Assembly: GCA_049999805.1 (NCBI GenBank)
Contig: JBNGIO010006432.1
Coordinates: 1 to 63,202 of the forward strand
Length of the DNA stretch: 63,202 bases
From: Folioceros fuciformis
Taxonomy: Eukaryota; Anthocerotophyta; Anthocerotopsida; Anthocerotales
Direction of reading: 5' to 3'
Shown here: positions 34,301 to 45,800 of the stretch, piece by piece
Layout of the letters: each line of letters opens with the position of its first letter
How positions within the stretch are numbered: position 1 is the stretch's first letter
Position numbers and translations under genes: made by a program
Notes under the pieces: model-generated
Database searches by the model: none
Seen by the model: only the letters and a program-made list of their open reading frames with translations
Told to the model about the DNA's origin: nothing

Positions 34301-35754
34301 GGAAAACCTTTTGGGCGAGAATATAGGGTCGTTGGCTGCGCCATACTGGTTGTGATACTCGGAGCTCGGCCAATTGTCTCAGAACCTGACGCACAACAAA
34401 CACAGTGAGACAGGAGAGGGAATGAGTAAACGAATCCAAATCACATACACAACCGCACAAGACGATGAAACTGCAACGTGCCTCAGTGGTAGAACACAGA
34501 CCTGGTGGTGATCAGGGACACTGTCCGTGGAGAAGATTTTTGAGTCCTCTGGCAGTTCCCCTTGCAAAGCTGCTGTAGCTGCCTTTTTTACGTCAGCACG
34601 CTTCTTGGCTGGGACATTGATGAGACCCTACAAAAACGACTGAGCTGTGATACAATCTCAACAATTATTACAGAATACGACAATGTTGAAAGGGTACAAG
34701 GCATTCACATAAGCTCACCAGCATAAAACCGATAGAAGAGGGAAAGCCTTGTGCCTTCAAAATTGAGAGACGCGCTTTCCCTTCAGCGTCAATGTAAGGC
34801 TCCTCGTGGTCCGCAGCAATCACGAACGCAACTACGTCCGCCACCTGGATAACGCTGACAATGGTGAGCACCGGTAAAGTAAGCTATGGCTTTGACAGCA
34901 GTTCAAACCAGGCGGCCATGACGGCACCCACCTTAGAAACCTCCAAAATAGTCTCGATATCCTCAGCCGGTGTGGCTATCACCTGCGTTTCACATTTGTC
35001 AGAGGAGCGAGCGTGGTGATGATCAGGCTCACCAAGAGTAGAGAAAAATGTGAAACTAAAAAAGCTAGGCACATGTGCACACCGTCAATCTTATTTTGTG
35101 TCTAGAACAAGGCTTAGTGGGGAGATGCCGAAAAATGGGAGCAGGCACGTGGTCTTCGCCCTCCGAACACGCAGCCAGGATATCATCCTTCAGCCGCTCC
35201 AAGTCGACGTGCGAGGACAACGCAACCAGAGCCTGCGACAGAGTGGATGAGCGAGTGATCACGACAAACATCAACATCAATGTCAAAATATCCGATTTTA
35301 CCAAAACGCGAGGGGGAGCCCCATCGGCGGTGCTGGATCTCTTCTCCGCCAGCACTTGGGCTCGTTTCATGTTCCGCATCTGCCCACAATGTAGCACAGG
35401 AATCACGATCCGGAAGCCAAGGATACTGCCCTCATCAATCCAAACCCCTAAACCCAGCCACAAAGGTTAAAAAAAAATAAAAGTAAAAGAAAACCCACAT
35501 CTTTGTTGCGCTGGAGTCTCAAGGTTCTGGCAACTGGGGCAGCGGAAGCAAGCCGAGGAACAGCCTTGCCGGTAGTCCCAGCCTCTGCAAAACAAGGAGG
35601 CAGATAGGTCAGGCCGCCATCAACAGAATGGATCGTGAAATCAGCCAAATCGAGGAACAAAGCACCAACCTTTATGCGCATGACGCGACGACTTGGAAGC
35701 AAACCGAGTCTTGTGTGGCTTATTCTTCTGCGTTCTAGCTAGTGAGGGCGCCAT
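31382..35754 (-). CDS. TSR1: Pre-rRNA-processing protein TSR1, 21 exons
   Basis: Exons on minus: 35670-35754, 35499-35584, 35302-35379, 35083-35232, 34932-34982, 34719-34844, 34502-34627, 34308-34385, 34126-34218, 33891-34025, 33714-33797, 33539-33631, 33224-33425, 33075-33128, 32849-32952, 32476-32735, 32223-32309, 31918-32145, 31738-31816, 31583-31646, 31382-31491. They make 790 residues, nearly the length of the Arabidopsis protein. The N-terminus is K-P-H-K-T-R-F-A-S-K-S-S-R-H. The BMS1/TSR1 signatures follow: PDPLAGEQTWPTE, an acidic stretch (D-S-E-A-E-D-D-T-G-D), FPDDVDTP, SSSWDPKESLPPEYARIF, HVGFRQF, FMFHNPEDVRWFK, EPVGTHGAMKC and Y-P-K-W-P. TSR1 is a GTPase-like but non-hydrolysing factor that holds late pre-40S subunits. 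Exon 13 has two in-phase donors 15 nt apart (after 33224 or 33239), so isoforms differing by five residues are possible. The ATG is the first in frame and opens the conserved N-terminus. Confidence 0.95.
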
Positions 35755-36876
35755 GCTGGGCCGAACGCGGAGCAACAAATTTGCTTCCCGCCCTCTCCTC
35801 CCTACTTGTATTTATAGCCGTCGAAGTATAGGGTCCATCAAAGTAATATATACATCTAAATAGAAACGTTTATTGCCGAAACTGGTATGGTCGATCAAAG
35901 TAATATATATCTATTTAGACACTTTTATTGCCGAAACTGGTATGGCGATCCAGTACTATATACCTATTTAGACACTTTTACTGCCAAAACCGGAATGGAC
36001 CTTTATCCCGCTTCCGTTACCAAAACTGGTATGCACCGAACCTTTACCGGGCTGGTATGCACCTTTATGCCGACCCTGGAATGCCTTCAATTCCTTTGGA
36101 CCTTGAATTTTTAACTATGGGATCCCGGATTCCCGTTGTTCTCTTCAGTAAGAGACAATTCATTTGCACTTGCTGCAGGTCGTACATGCGTACGCAGCGG
36201 AATGGACGCACGAGTAAGAAGAAAACGCGCGAGACGCGTCTCGTGTCCCAAGTTCCTTCCCGGTGCAGGATCCCGAAGAGAGCGTTCCCACCTGCGGGTC
36301 CGCTAAATGCTTCTCTGGGGGCTTGCGATTCCTAATACGCAAGGAACGCGACCGTGCGATGAAGGAATCCGAGTCGCACTAATTTCAACGCGCAGTTGTG
36401 GTGAAAACGCGGTTTTATCAGACGAGACGTAATGTAACCCTAAAACGTAAAAATGACGAACGGGCCTGGTCGGAGTGAGAAGTACAGAGTCCCGTTGCAG
36501 CGGGTGGAGCTCCGAGGGAGTGTCTCGGCCACCCAGGCAACCAGTTGCGGGCACGGGGCTGAAGCGGCCACAATGTTGAGCGCGCTGCGATCTGGATCGT
36601 GAAGGAGGCAGTTTGCAGCTGAGGCAACAGGTGGTAGGATTTGCATTCGGATTTGCATTCGCATTTACAGCTGGAAGCAGGGGTCAGGTATGTGGATCGC
36701 AGCAGCTTGAGCAGCTGGTTGCCGAGTGATTTGAGCTGAGCTGAGCTGGCTGGAAGCTTGCGGGGGATTCTGCACTTGAATGCGAGTTCTGGAAGGGGGG
36801 TTGGAGGAGGAGGGAGTGAGAGAGGAGACGGAGGGGAGTCAGCAGCTGGAGGGGCACGCTCGCACTGACGGGACGA
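35755..36876. other. Divergent promoter region of TSR1 and the kinase gene
   Basis: 35835-36030 holds three imperfect units of about 55-60 bp built on TATTTAGACACTTTTATTGCC and AAACTGGTATGG. 36160-36340 is mixed. 36420-36876 is GC- and purine-rich and should contain the 5' leader of the kinase gene. A long minus-strand frame at 36418-37167 overlaps the kinase exons and shows no domain, so I treat it as a chance frame. Confidence 0.5.
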
Positions 36877-38423
36877 ATGGCCTTCGTGTCCAAGTGGATG
36901 TGCTGCTGCGCGCGAGGCGAGGGCAGGTAATTTTAAGTTTCCGGACTGTGAATTTGGGTATCTTGTGATCCTGTTTAGGAAGGTGCATCCTGGGGCATGC
37001 GGGCGGGTATTTTCCGGAATTGTCTTTGTCGTGGGAAGTGGGATTGTTGTGTGTGAGCGTTGAATGTGCATCTGCTTGGGGGCGCTGTGCAGGCCCGATA
37101 AGAAGGATAAGGGTACGTGGCGGATATTCTCGTTGAAGGAGTTACAAGCCGCCACGAACAGCTTCAATTACGACAACAAGCTTGGGGAAGGAGGGTTTGG
37201 GAGTGTGTACTGGGGACAGCTCTGGGATAGCACGCAGGTGGGTTGCTGATTTCCACGATGTTGGTCATTGGTTGTGGATGTGTATGGGGATGGGGATGGT
37301 GTTTGGATGGGTCGGTGGGTGAGTGGGTGTATTGATGTGTATCGCTCGTTTGGTTTTTTTGTTTTGGTTTTGTGGAAAAGATCGCCGTCAAGAGATTGAA
37401 GGTGTGGAGCACGAAAGCGGAGATGGAATTTGCTGTGGAAGTTGAGATCCTGGGGCGAGTTCGACACAAGAATCTGCTTAGCCTTCGGGGCTACTGTGCT
37501 GAAGGGCAAGAGCGGCTCATTGTGTACGATTATATGCCGAATTTGAGCTTGCTGTCCCACTTGCATGGGCAATTCGCATCCGAGTCACAGCTCGACTGGC
37601 GAAGGAGGATGAGCATTGCGATTGGATCTGCTGAGGGCCTCGCGTAAGTGGTGATGCTGATTTTGCTTCGCGCCTTTCGTGTTGTTGTTACTTTAGGCTA
37701 GACATTGTGCCTGCCCCACCCCTACCGTCACCTCACCCGAAGAATGTGCTCTGTGTCAGGTACCTGCATCACTACTCCACGCCTCACATCATCCACCGTG
37801 ATGTCAAGGCCAGCAATGTTTTGCTTGACTCTAATTTTGATGCGCAAGTGGCTGACTTCGGTTTTGCCAAGCTCATCCCAGATGGTGCCACTCATGTGAC
37901 CACGAGGGTAAAGGGGACCCTGGGCTACCTAGCTCCAGAGTACGCTATGTGGGGGAAAGTGTCGGAGAGCTGCGATGTTTACAGCTTCGGGATCTTGTTG
38001 CTGGAACTCATCAGTGGGAAGAAGCCAATTGAAAAGCTGGGACCTGGGACGAAACGGACAATAGTCGAGTGGGCTGCACCTTTGGTCTTCCAAGGGAAAC
38101 TCGAAGACCTTGTAGACCCGAAGCTGAATGGCAGGTATTCAGAGGACGAGCTGAGAAGAGTCGTGCAGGTTGCAACAATGTGTGCGCAGAGCACCCCAGA
38201 AAACAGGCCCACCATGTTGGAAGTCGTACAACTCCTAAAAGGAGAAGTGAAGGATAAGGCCGCCAAGGTGGAAAATGGGCAAGATGGTGACACGAAGTTG
38301 AAGCTCGACACTGTCAAGTACGAGGAGGAATTGCTGGCTGCAGACGATGGATCCGCGGAGTCCAACTCCGGAAATACAAATGAAGGTATCCATGCCGCTC
38401 GGCCTGGGGAGAAAGTCCACTGA
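36877..38423 (+). CDS. Receptor-like cytoplasmic kinase, PTI1-like (At3g15890 type), four exons
   Basis: Exons 36877-36926, 37093-37237, 37381-37643 and 37760-38423 give 373 residues in frame. The first exon encodes [17 protein letters not shown], whose cysteine cluster suits palmitoylation and plasma-membrane anchoring. The kinase domain is complete: glycine loop G-E-G-G-F-G-S-V-Y, lysine in [14 protein letters not shown] catalytic loop, DFGFAKL, a P+1 region with [10 protein letters not shown], and a C-lobe ending R-P-T-M-L-E-V-V. It is an RD kinase. There is no extracellular or transmembrane part, so it is an RLCK. The tail after residue 300 is acidic and unstructured. Residues 18-45 (W-R-I-F-S-L-K-E-L...) match the family start. 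The gene at 51557-52779 is a paralogue with identical exon layout. Confidence 0.93.
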
Positions 38424-39100
38424 CCACACTTAGCACTGTCCATCTATCTAGTTAAATGTACTAATAAGTCTGGTCCTAAGCTTGGACTGACGTCCAAGAT
38501 AATCCACCGCTACGAGTTGCTTTTGTAGTGGTGGTTTGTATGTGATCTGGTGAGTCAGGTAGTGCTTGTTGGACCGTTCTGTGCGGCATTAGGTGCGTAG
38601 GATTATTTCATTGTGTCTCGCCCTTCCCATCTTTCTTTTGGGCGACCCACATCCTGTTGTCCATAAGGTTCAGAAGATTTAGGCTTCAGTACAGAAATAA
38701 ACGTTGAGGGACTGGTGTCTACTTTCATTCTGTGTTTGTAATATCTGCACCCACGCAATCCTTGTCGGTATGATTCTAAGTGTAGCAGGAAATAAAGGAG
38801 GACCGGTTGTCGCCCAAACACAGCGCAGGAGCAGGAGTAGGCAATTCAAGCCGCTGCTGCTGTGGTCACGGCTGACGGTCGACAATTATGTTCTTCACAG
38901 GTTTTCTCATTTTTGTCACTCCTTTTTACGACTGAAGGGTCGAAACTGTTCAGAGTCCTCCGTCACCCCCACACCTCTTCTTCGGAAAGCCCCACTTCAT
39001 GTAGCCCAAGACTGAGGAAAGTTGCGGCCATCTTCACTTGTGTCCGCCCGCGCCCGTCACATGATCACTGATTTCACCTCCTGAAAGAAAGCAGCCACAA
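38424..39100. other. 3' flank of the kinase gene
   Basis: Contains the 3' untranslated region of the plus-strand kinase. An AATAAA-like signal (GAAATAAAGG) lies near 38789. No other gene is seen. Confidence 0.45.
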
Positions 39101-39101
39101 T

Positions 39102-39262
39102 ATGTGTTATCCTCAAATATGTGTTATCCTCTTTGACATGTTATCCTCTTTGACATGTTATCCTCTTTGACATATTATCCTCTTTGACATNNNNNNNNNN
39201 TCCTCTTTGACATGTTATCCTCTTTGACATATTATCCTCTTTGACATGTTATCCTCTTTGGC
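39102..39262. repeat. 18-bp minisatellite with an assembly gap
   Basis: About eight units of TCCTCTTTGACATGTTAT or the ATAT variant. The 10-N gap at 39191-39200 lies inside the array. Confidence 0.9.
39191..39200. other. Assembly gap (10 N)
   Basis: Ten N within the 18-bp minisatellite. The same unit is present on both sides. Confidence 0.95.
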
Positions 39263-39289
39263 ATGGCATAGTGGACACAGAGTATCTGC

Positions 39290-39655
39290 CCTCTTTCGTA
39301 AGAAAACACATACCACTTGTGCTCTTTCGTAAGAAAACACATACCACTTGTGTCCGCTTTGGTATCAAGACAAATGAAATCCTCTTCAAGGTAGGGTAAA
39401 ATCTTCTTCCAAGTAGGGTGAATAGAAGGACATCACAGACTCCGCTTTACCATTGATCAAGACAAATGAAATCCTCTTCTGGGTAGGGTGANNNNNNNNN
39501 NCTTTACCATTGATCAAGACAAATGAAATCCTCTTCTGGGTAGGGTGAATAAAAGGACATCACAGACTGCACTTTACCATTGATCAAAACAAATGAAATC
39601 CTCTTCTGGGTAGGGTGAATAGAAGGACATCACAGATTGCCCTTTACCATTGAAA
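39290..39655. repeat. Nested tandem repeats of about 32 and 70 bp with an assembly gap
   Basis: 39293-39355 has two copies of CTCTTTCGTAAGAAAACACA. 39360-39655 has four units of roughly 70 bp containing AAATCCTCTTC, GGGTAGGGTGAATA, GGACATCACAGA and CTTTACCATTGATCAA. The 10-N gap at 39492-39501 lies in the second unit. Confidence 0.85.
39492..39501. other. Assembly gap (10 N)
   Basis: Ten N inside the ~70-bp tandem repeat. Confidence 0.95.
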
Positions 39656-39856
39656 GTGAAAACACACCTCACTTTTTGTGTTTTGCTTCTACCTTGTGCA
39701 TTTCAGCTCCACCATGGCATGCCAAAGCGGTCAATCTCTATCCACTTGTTTCTTCTTGGGTATCTAGAGCACACCCACTTTCCATTTCTATATTTTTTTA
39801 TTTCCACTTTAACAAACAAACCAAATTGGACCCTGGACCTTGGACTTTGCACTAAA

Positions 39857-40098
39857 GGCGACCTAGCAATCGCAAGACACGTGCACACATTTGAGTGACT
39901 TCTTCACGAGACTGCAAACTCACACAAACACTTTCATGCCTATTTCCTTTTGTCGTGGAGAGGATCTATAAGGCGTAAGGCGACCTAGTAATCGCAAGAC
40001 ACGTGCACAAATTTGAGTGACTTCTTCACGAGATTGCAAACTCACACAAACACTTTCATGCCTATTTCCTTTTGTCGTGGAGAGGATCTATACGGCAT
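39857..40098. repeat. 121-bp tandem duplication
   Basis: The sequence starting GGCGACCTAG at 39857 recurs at 39979 with only a few differences, through AAACTCACACAAACACTTTC to GTGGAGAGGATCTATA. It is a recent tandem duplication with no coding content. Confidence 0.9.
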
Positions 40099-40515
40099 AT
40101 GCTTTAGGGTTGTCCCAAGCCTAGGAATTGGCTCGCTCTTGATGCATCCTCATTGTATGCGGGAGCGCAATCACCTCCAGGCCCATTCCAACCTTTAGCC
40201 CCGGTTCAGAGGCCCAGCCTTGGCTAAGCATAGCGAGCGAGACAATGCCCGTTCACAAGCCTAGCCTTGGCTAAGCTTAGTGGGCAAAGGCCTTCACGGG
40301 CACCAATAGCCCATTTCTCCTTCACTTTGTAGTTCCTTATTTGATAGCAACTTCCAAAGCATGGCACTCAAACCAGCAAGCTCATCGTTAGCAAACCCTA
40401 TTTCTTGGTAGTAAATAAGAGCCATTCACAATGACATGTTCGCCTTCCATGATTTCAACACTTATGAAAGATAGCAAAGACAAGCTAGCCCTAGAGGAGC
40501 ATTAGGAGATGCATC
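40099..40515. other. No gene recognised
   Basis: Contains two diverged copies of CCTAGCCTTGGCTAAGC near 40213 and 40260. No other feature is seen. Confidence 0.4.
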
Positions 40516-40815
40516 ACTTATGGTGGAGTTGGATGATTGTTGTATGTTTCTACAATCCCTTCAAGCTTGTGCAAGGGGTTCAGCCTTAGAAATCATTAAG
40601 CATGTGCATGCAAATGTGTTGGTTATTGGGGCTAAGCCTCATCCATTTTTATGTAGTAAAAGCTTTTATGGACACATACGTAAAGTTTAACAACTTGGAA
40701 CAAAGAGTATCAAATAGATATTTCCAAAAAACAATTTGCAATGAAGGGGCATGGCAATTTCAAGGTTTTCTCACCAAGGAATTGTCTAGGAAGCCTTTTG
40801 TCTCTACACGATAAT
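40516..40815 (+). pseudogene. Possible PPR gene relic
   Basis: Near 40555-40615 the plus strand reads L-Q-A-C-A-R-G-S-A-L-E-I-I-K-H-V-H-A, the usual turn between a PPR L motif and the next helix (L-x-A-C-A...L-x-x-G-x-x-V/L-H-A). A later open stretch to 40812 has weak S-motif flavour (Y-F-Q-K...). Stops and frame changes separate the pieces. The single motif is convincing and the rest is not. Confidence 0.45.
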
Positions 40816-43080
40816 CGAACGAGCATGAAATAGAAATGGAATGGTAGCCAAAGTAGAAAATTAGAAAGTTCACTAGAGTAGCTTGCTCTTTTCAACTAAC
40901 AAAACTTTAATACAAAAGAACTTAGTTCAATCTGCTAGCTTGGCTTACGATCATCTCAAAGTCTCTTTCTAGACCATCCAATGCTGATCTTGTGCGCCTA
41001 ATTGGTTGCAAACAAGTTCATATTGACGTATGCCATCATTCTTCAAGGATGAATGTATACCTGGGACACGAAGTAAAAATTGGAGACTATGGCACCTTGT
41101 AGCCTGGTAGGCATATTGGACGTGTAGAAAAGATTAAAAGCATGCTTGCCCTATTGTCTACAAGCCCTTTTGTTTCCTATTGGAAGCAAAGCCCAAAATC
41201 GAAAACCCTGAAGGTAGACAACACGAAGAAACACTACACATTGCTATTGCCAGCAAATTAGTAGCATTTCCAAGTTCCTGCTAAAAGAGGGCTTGTTTCA
41301 AGGCCTATATTGATCTAGTCTTGAAGATGGCTGCATGGAGAAGGGCAATAATTGCACCTTCAAACTAAGGGCCAGGACCAACGTTGATGGCGCGAGGATT
41401 GAATGCCTTCTAGATTATGCTTCACTAGGAGCATAACTAACCAAATCTAATGATAAGAATCGCAGAAATAGGTCATGGTATAGAGGTGGTCAGGCAGAAC
41501 TTCACTCTTTGCTGCATTGCACTCTACCATGGAGATTGATAAGAAGCCTTTTGGGCAGTACCAATTGCCAACAAGCAAAAAAAAACATTCCACACATCCA
41601 AAAGCTGGGTTGGCTGAGTCTAGGAGAGAAAAAAAACTCTTATTGTAAACATAGGGTAAAGAGAAGGAGCATGATATTGTTGTGACCACAGCAATTAAGT
41701 CTAGAAAAATCCACCATGTTAGACAACAAAAGAAATATTGTAGGTACATACCACCTACTACTCCTTGCCAGAAGACAAGATGACTTTCGGATTGCTTCTA
41801 ATATCTTAGGACAACACAACTGCAATGATGGTGATATTGACAACAATATTGTTGTCCTCATGTGTCGTTTGTTGAGCCTTCACTAAAAAATGCTACACAA
41901 GACAACACTACAAATCATTCGTGAAAAGCAAGAATATGCATTCACGCTAGTAATTAACAAAGCAATGAAAATCACCACCTTATTGGTTATTCCCAACTAT
42001 CCAAGGCCTTATTGGGGCCGGCTCTACGATCCAAAACCAAAAGATCTAATCCTCCCTCTCAGCTACATAGTGTTTTTTGGAATCTATAAACAAAATTCTA
42101 GATACATTGTTTCCCACGCCTTGTCGCCTTCAGTGTAATATTTGTGCATGATTTTGCATGATTTACAACGAAGACATGTGCACTATGCTACAAGCATTTT
42201 CTCCGTCCCACTCAAACATAAGGCCCTTGCTACGTATGGACAAGTCCAATAGGACCAGTTGATTTTGAACTGCCATGTTACTTTAGCTTGCCTCCAAAAA
42301 CCTATGCAAGCACATGTGCGTTATAGAAGGGCAACTCGTTGCAATTGCACTCACTAATTCTTGAACAACGTCTATGCTATAGGAGTCCCTTCAGAAAACG
42401 CGCTATGCACCAACTACTTTTTGCAATGGGAGCTGGTTAGACTATTGTTTAGGAAAGATATTGCACACATTATGCAGGGCATGTAATGGCCCAACCCTAG
42501 TGTCTACATCTAAATCTAGTGAATTACGAGGGCTCCGCATGCATTCGACAATTGCCACTACTATATGTGTTGGTTGGTAGTGGGATAATTCCCTCATCTA
42601 AAGGTATTTCCGAAGTAGACCTAGAGGATTTCTCCCAACTAGCACCTTCATAGTGCTTCTGCAACAAGGCTTTTTGGAGTTATGGTCTAACTAGCGGCCT
42701 CACTATTACTACACAGTACGGCCGGGGATGTATCGGACCAGGGCAAATCCGCCCTTCTTGGTTTTGGGGCGCCCTTGTCTTGGTCCTTCCTTGTAGGGGC
42801 ATTCCTAGGTGTCGTGGTACTATTTGTTTGTCGGTTCTTAGCTTGGTTCGATGATAACATGTTTTGTGGTTTTACCAAGGACTTGGATTGCAGTAGGAAG
42901 GCTGGACTCCACGGCGCAAGGTTGGATGGCTTATTTGTGCATGTTGCCTGGTGGAACATGTTGTTGTGTGTTAGGCGAATGGTGTGGATGCGGTAAGTGA
43001 GAATAGGGGAACCAGTATGTTGGAGTAAAGACATACTTCATAGTCAGATTTCAAGCTTCTTTACGGTTGAGCTATCCAAG
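40816..43080. other. Repeat-like intergenic DNA, nothing firmly recognised
   Basis: AT-moderate sequence with scattered short frames of up to about 115 codons and no recognised domain. Some segments (40940-41060, 41130-41330) may be further PPR or transposon debris, but I cannot align them. 42690-43000 has a plus-strand open stretch with hydrophobic segments and no family signature. Confidence 0.35.
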
Positions 43081-43395
43081 AAATGGTGGCCTCTTGTTCA
43101 GTTGTGAGAAAGTGGTCCCTTGTTCAATGGTGGCCTCTTGTTCAGTTGTGAGAAAGTGGTCCCTTGTTCAGTTGTGAGAAAGTGGCCCCTTGTTCANNNN
43201 NNNNNNNNNNNNNNNNNNNNNNNNNNNNNNNNNNNNNNNNNNNNNNNNNNNNNNNNNNNNNNNNNNNNNNNNNNNNNNNNNNNNNNNNNNNNNNNNCTTG
43301 TTCAGTTGTGAGAAAGTGGCCCCTTGTTCATTTGTGAGAAAGTGGCCCCTTGTTCATTTGTGAGAAAGTTGCCCCTTGTTCAGTTGTGAGAAATG
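43081..43395. repeat. 26-bp minisatellite with a 100-N gap
   Basis: Units of TTGTTCAGTTGTGAGAAAGT plus GG(T/C)CCC run on both sides of the gap at 43197-43296. True length unknown. Confidence 0.9.
43197..43296. other. Assembly gap (100 N)
   Basis: One hundred N inside the 26-bp minisatellite. Confidence 0.95.
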
Positions 43396-43628
43396 TGAGA
43401 AACGAGCCTTCTAGGAGAAACGGCACAGTTGGCACAAGAAATGGGTTGGCTTCATAGTTGGAAAAATATTTCTTTCTTGTTTAAGCTTATGGAATGATTG
43501 CTAAAGATGGACCAAATTAAATAATAAATCATTATATTATATTTTTCGCTCATTATACTTTTTTTTCCGAAAGTTATCAGTACTCATTGAATTCTTTTAC
43601 CACAACTCATTCATTTCGGTTTGTGGCC
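43396..43628. other. AT-rich spacer
   Basis: Short AT-rich stretch between two repeat arrays. Nothing recognised. Confidence 0.5.
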
Positions 43629-43735
43629 CTTCCCATCCATAGAATATGTTCGAATGGTCTCCATAATGGTGGCCACCTAACCTTCTCATCCATAGAACAT
43701 GTTGGAACGGTCTACATAATGGTGGCCACCTAACC
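43629..43735. repeat. 52-bp tandem duplication
   Basis: Two units starting at 43629 and 43681 share CATCCATAGAA, ATGTT, GGTCT and ATAATGGTGGCCACCTAAC. Confidence 0.85.
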
Positions 43736-44310
43736 GCACACTAATCCTAATAATAGTCGCAACGCAAAAGTGTAGTAAGAGCATTCTTACACTGGAAAGG
43801 CAAAGTGTTATGGTGAAAGCATTCTAGCACTTTAATTATAAAGTTTTGTCTAGCACAACGATCGAGCCAAAAATAATTAAACTTTTGGCTAGCACAATGA
43901 ACGATCCAAAAATATTTAAAATTTGGCTAGCACAATGAACGACCCAAAAGTAATTAAAATTTGGCTAGCACAATGAACAACCCAAAAATAATTAAAATTT
44001 TGGCTAGCACAACAACTAAGCCAAAAATAATTATACTTTTGGTTAGCACAACGACCGAGCCAAAAATAATTAAAATTTTGTGTAGCACAACAACTAAGCA
44101 AAAAATAATTAAAATTTTGGTTAGCACAATGATCGAGCCAAAAAATTAAAATTTTGGCTAGCCGCACACTAATCCTAATAATAGTCGCAACGCAAAAGTG
44201 TTATAGTAAGAGCATTCTTACACTGGAAAGGCAAAGTGTTATAGCGAGAGCATTCTAGCACTTTAATTGTAAAGTTTTGGCTATCACAACAATGGAGCCA
44301 AAAATAATTA
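43736..44310. repeat. Minisatellite bracketed by ~118-bp direct repeats
   Basis: 43736-43853 and 44163-44280 are near-identical direct repeats (CGCACACTAATCCTAATAAT at the left end, then AAGTGTTAT and CTAGCACTTTAATT). Between them about nine units of 32-39 bp carry TGGCTAGCACAA, GAGCCAAAAATAATTAAA and variants. The 44281-44310 end repeats part of the inner unit. No coding content. Confidence 0.85.
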
Positions 44311-44550
44311 ATTCCGCCTGCATTTGCATTGAAGAAGAGGAAGCTGGTTGAAACAGAAATTTGAGGAAGAGGAGAGCACACAAACTGGTGTGCCCGTAGC
44401 CAGCGCTTTGGCTTTCATGTGTTCGAAGTCAGTCCGACTGAGGAAGCCTGTGGGAAGGAGCGCATTTTCTGCACTCGAGAGAAAGAGCGTGAGAAGCAAG
44501 TGCTGTGACCCGTGTGTGCCTCCTACATGCAAAGGGACAGCAATGTGCGC
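44311..44550. other. Left flank of a PPR relic
   Basis: An open plus-strand frame begins at 44348 and runs into the next feature. Its first 60 codons show no motif. Confidence 0.4.
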
Positions 44551-44965
44551 AGCCCAGGCTGGGAGGCGGGGAGCAGCAGCAGCTTCACTGGCAAAGCAAA
44601 GAGCAAGGTGCTTGACCGTGATGTGGTTGTTGGCAACAGTTTGGTGGAAGTGTATGCAAAGCGTGGGAGCCAAGCAGAAGACGCTGAGGATGCGTTTGAC
44701 GGACTCCGCGAAAAGAAGGCGGGGTCATGGAATGCCATGCACGACGGTAGGGTATTCCCGTCCCGACACAGCATGTGGACAGCCTGGGGATCTTGAAAGG
44801 GTCTCGAACCGATGTGCTCTTCGGTGGCAGCGTGGTAGACATGTATTGCTGGTGTGGGAGCGTGGTGGATGCACATGGTCTGAAAGAGACGTGGGGTCCT
44901 GGAGACAGTGCACTGATCGCAGGCGGAGCCTATTAGGGAGTCAGTCAAGGAGTGTTGAACCCGTT
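44551..44965 (+). pseudogene. PPR pseudogene fragment
   Basis: The frame at 44600-44740 reads D-V-V-V-G-N-S-L-V-E-V-Y-A-K, then D-A-x-x-A-F-D-G-L and S-W-N-A-M. This is a classic L motif followed by an S motif. About 100 bp further on, in another frame, V-V-D-M-Y-C-W-C-G-S-V-V-D-A follows near 44830-44875. The frame change and lost conserved residues mark it as decayed. It resembles the repeats of the intact PPR gene at 55456. Confidence 0.7.
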
Positions 44966-45439
44966 TCAGATGAGCGCAATGGGAGACGATAGCGTGCCCC
45001 AGCCGGCATCACCTTCCGCTGTGTACTGCAGTGTGCAGTCAAGTGGGTCAGAAACCTTACACCGGTGGCCGGATTCGGGAGGACTCACTCACAGCAGATG
45101 CATGCCAAGAACCTTCCCAAGCCAGAGTCGCGCACGGAAGGCGAAGTTTCCAGGATTCACGAAAAGTGGCGTCGTGAAGGCACGGATAAGGCTAATGCTC
45201 GCTTTGCTCTCTCTTGTTTGTTGTATTGTAGATGATTTAATACTCACAAGTAGGATGTGTACATCGTATTTTTTTGAATGATGTAACTTCAGGATATGCG
45301 GCATGGGGACATCCTCTTCCTAGGTTCGTGAGATGACATGAAATCGAATGACTCTAATATGTTGTACAAAAGAAGACGAGTTTACTTTGAATTCTCGGTT
45401 GTTGTGCTGTCAGGCTCTCAAAGATCCGAAGAAGAATGA
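44966..45439. other. No gene recognised
   Basis: Open plus-strand frame 44952-45281 without a recognisable domain, followed by AT-rich DNA. It may be downstream debris of the PPR fragment. Confidence 0.35.
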
Positions 45440-45800
45440 GAAGGAGATAGGACTGTCACAAATCACATGGAAGATTTGTAGGCTAGGCAAAGGAGCTTGG
45501 ACAAGAGGAGATCTGTGGAAGATAAGATAGTCGACATGAGGTGAAGGAGGTATACTATGTGCTTGGGTGAAGGAGGTATACTATGTGCTTGGGTAGTGGG
45601 TCAGTGTGTTGTTGGGCGGCCCAACAACACACTGACAGAATAAACTGACAGAATAAAATGTCACACATCGCATGGAAGATTTGTAGGCCAGACAAAGGAG
45701 CTTGGAGGAGAGGAGAGGAGATCTATAAGTCGACATGAGGTGAAGGAGGTGTACCATGTACCTTAGGTAGCGGCGGCCTAACAACACACTGACAAAAGAA
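45440..45800. repeat. Two diverged copies of a ~180-bp repeat around a perfect hairpin
   Basis: 45450-45620 and 45660-45800 share CACATGGAAGATTTGTAGGC or its variant, CAAAGGAGCTTGGA, AGTCGACATGAGGTGAAGGA and a final CAACACACTGACA. A 37-bp palindrome lies between them at 45600-45636. 45540-45592 also contains a 27-bp tandem duplicate (GTGAAGGAGGTATACTATGT). Confidence 0.8.
45600..45636. repeat. Perfect inverted repeat, 17-bp arms, 3-nt loop
   Basis: Arms 45600-45616 (GTCAGTGTGTTGTTGGG) and 45620-45636 are exact reverse complements around CGG. It lies at the joint between two repeat copies, and one arm recurs at the far end of the second copy near 45780-45795. Confidence 0.92.

Noticed and set aside
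36418-37167. 249-codon minus-strand frame
   Set aside because: It overlaps exons 1 and 2 of the plus-strand kinase, has no domain, and is Pro/Ser-rich in the way a shadow of GC-rich coding and leader sequence is.
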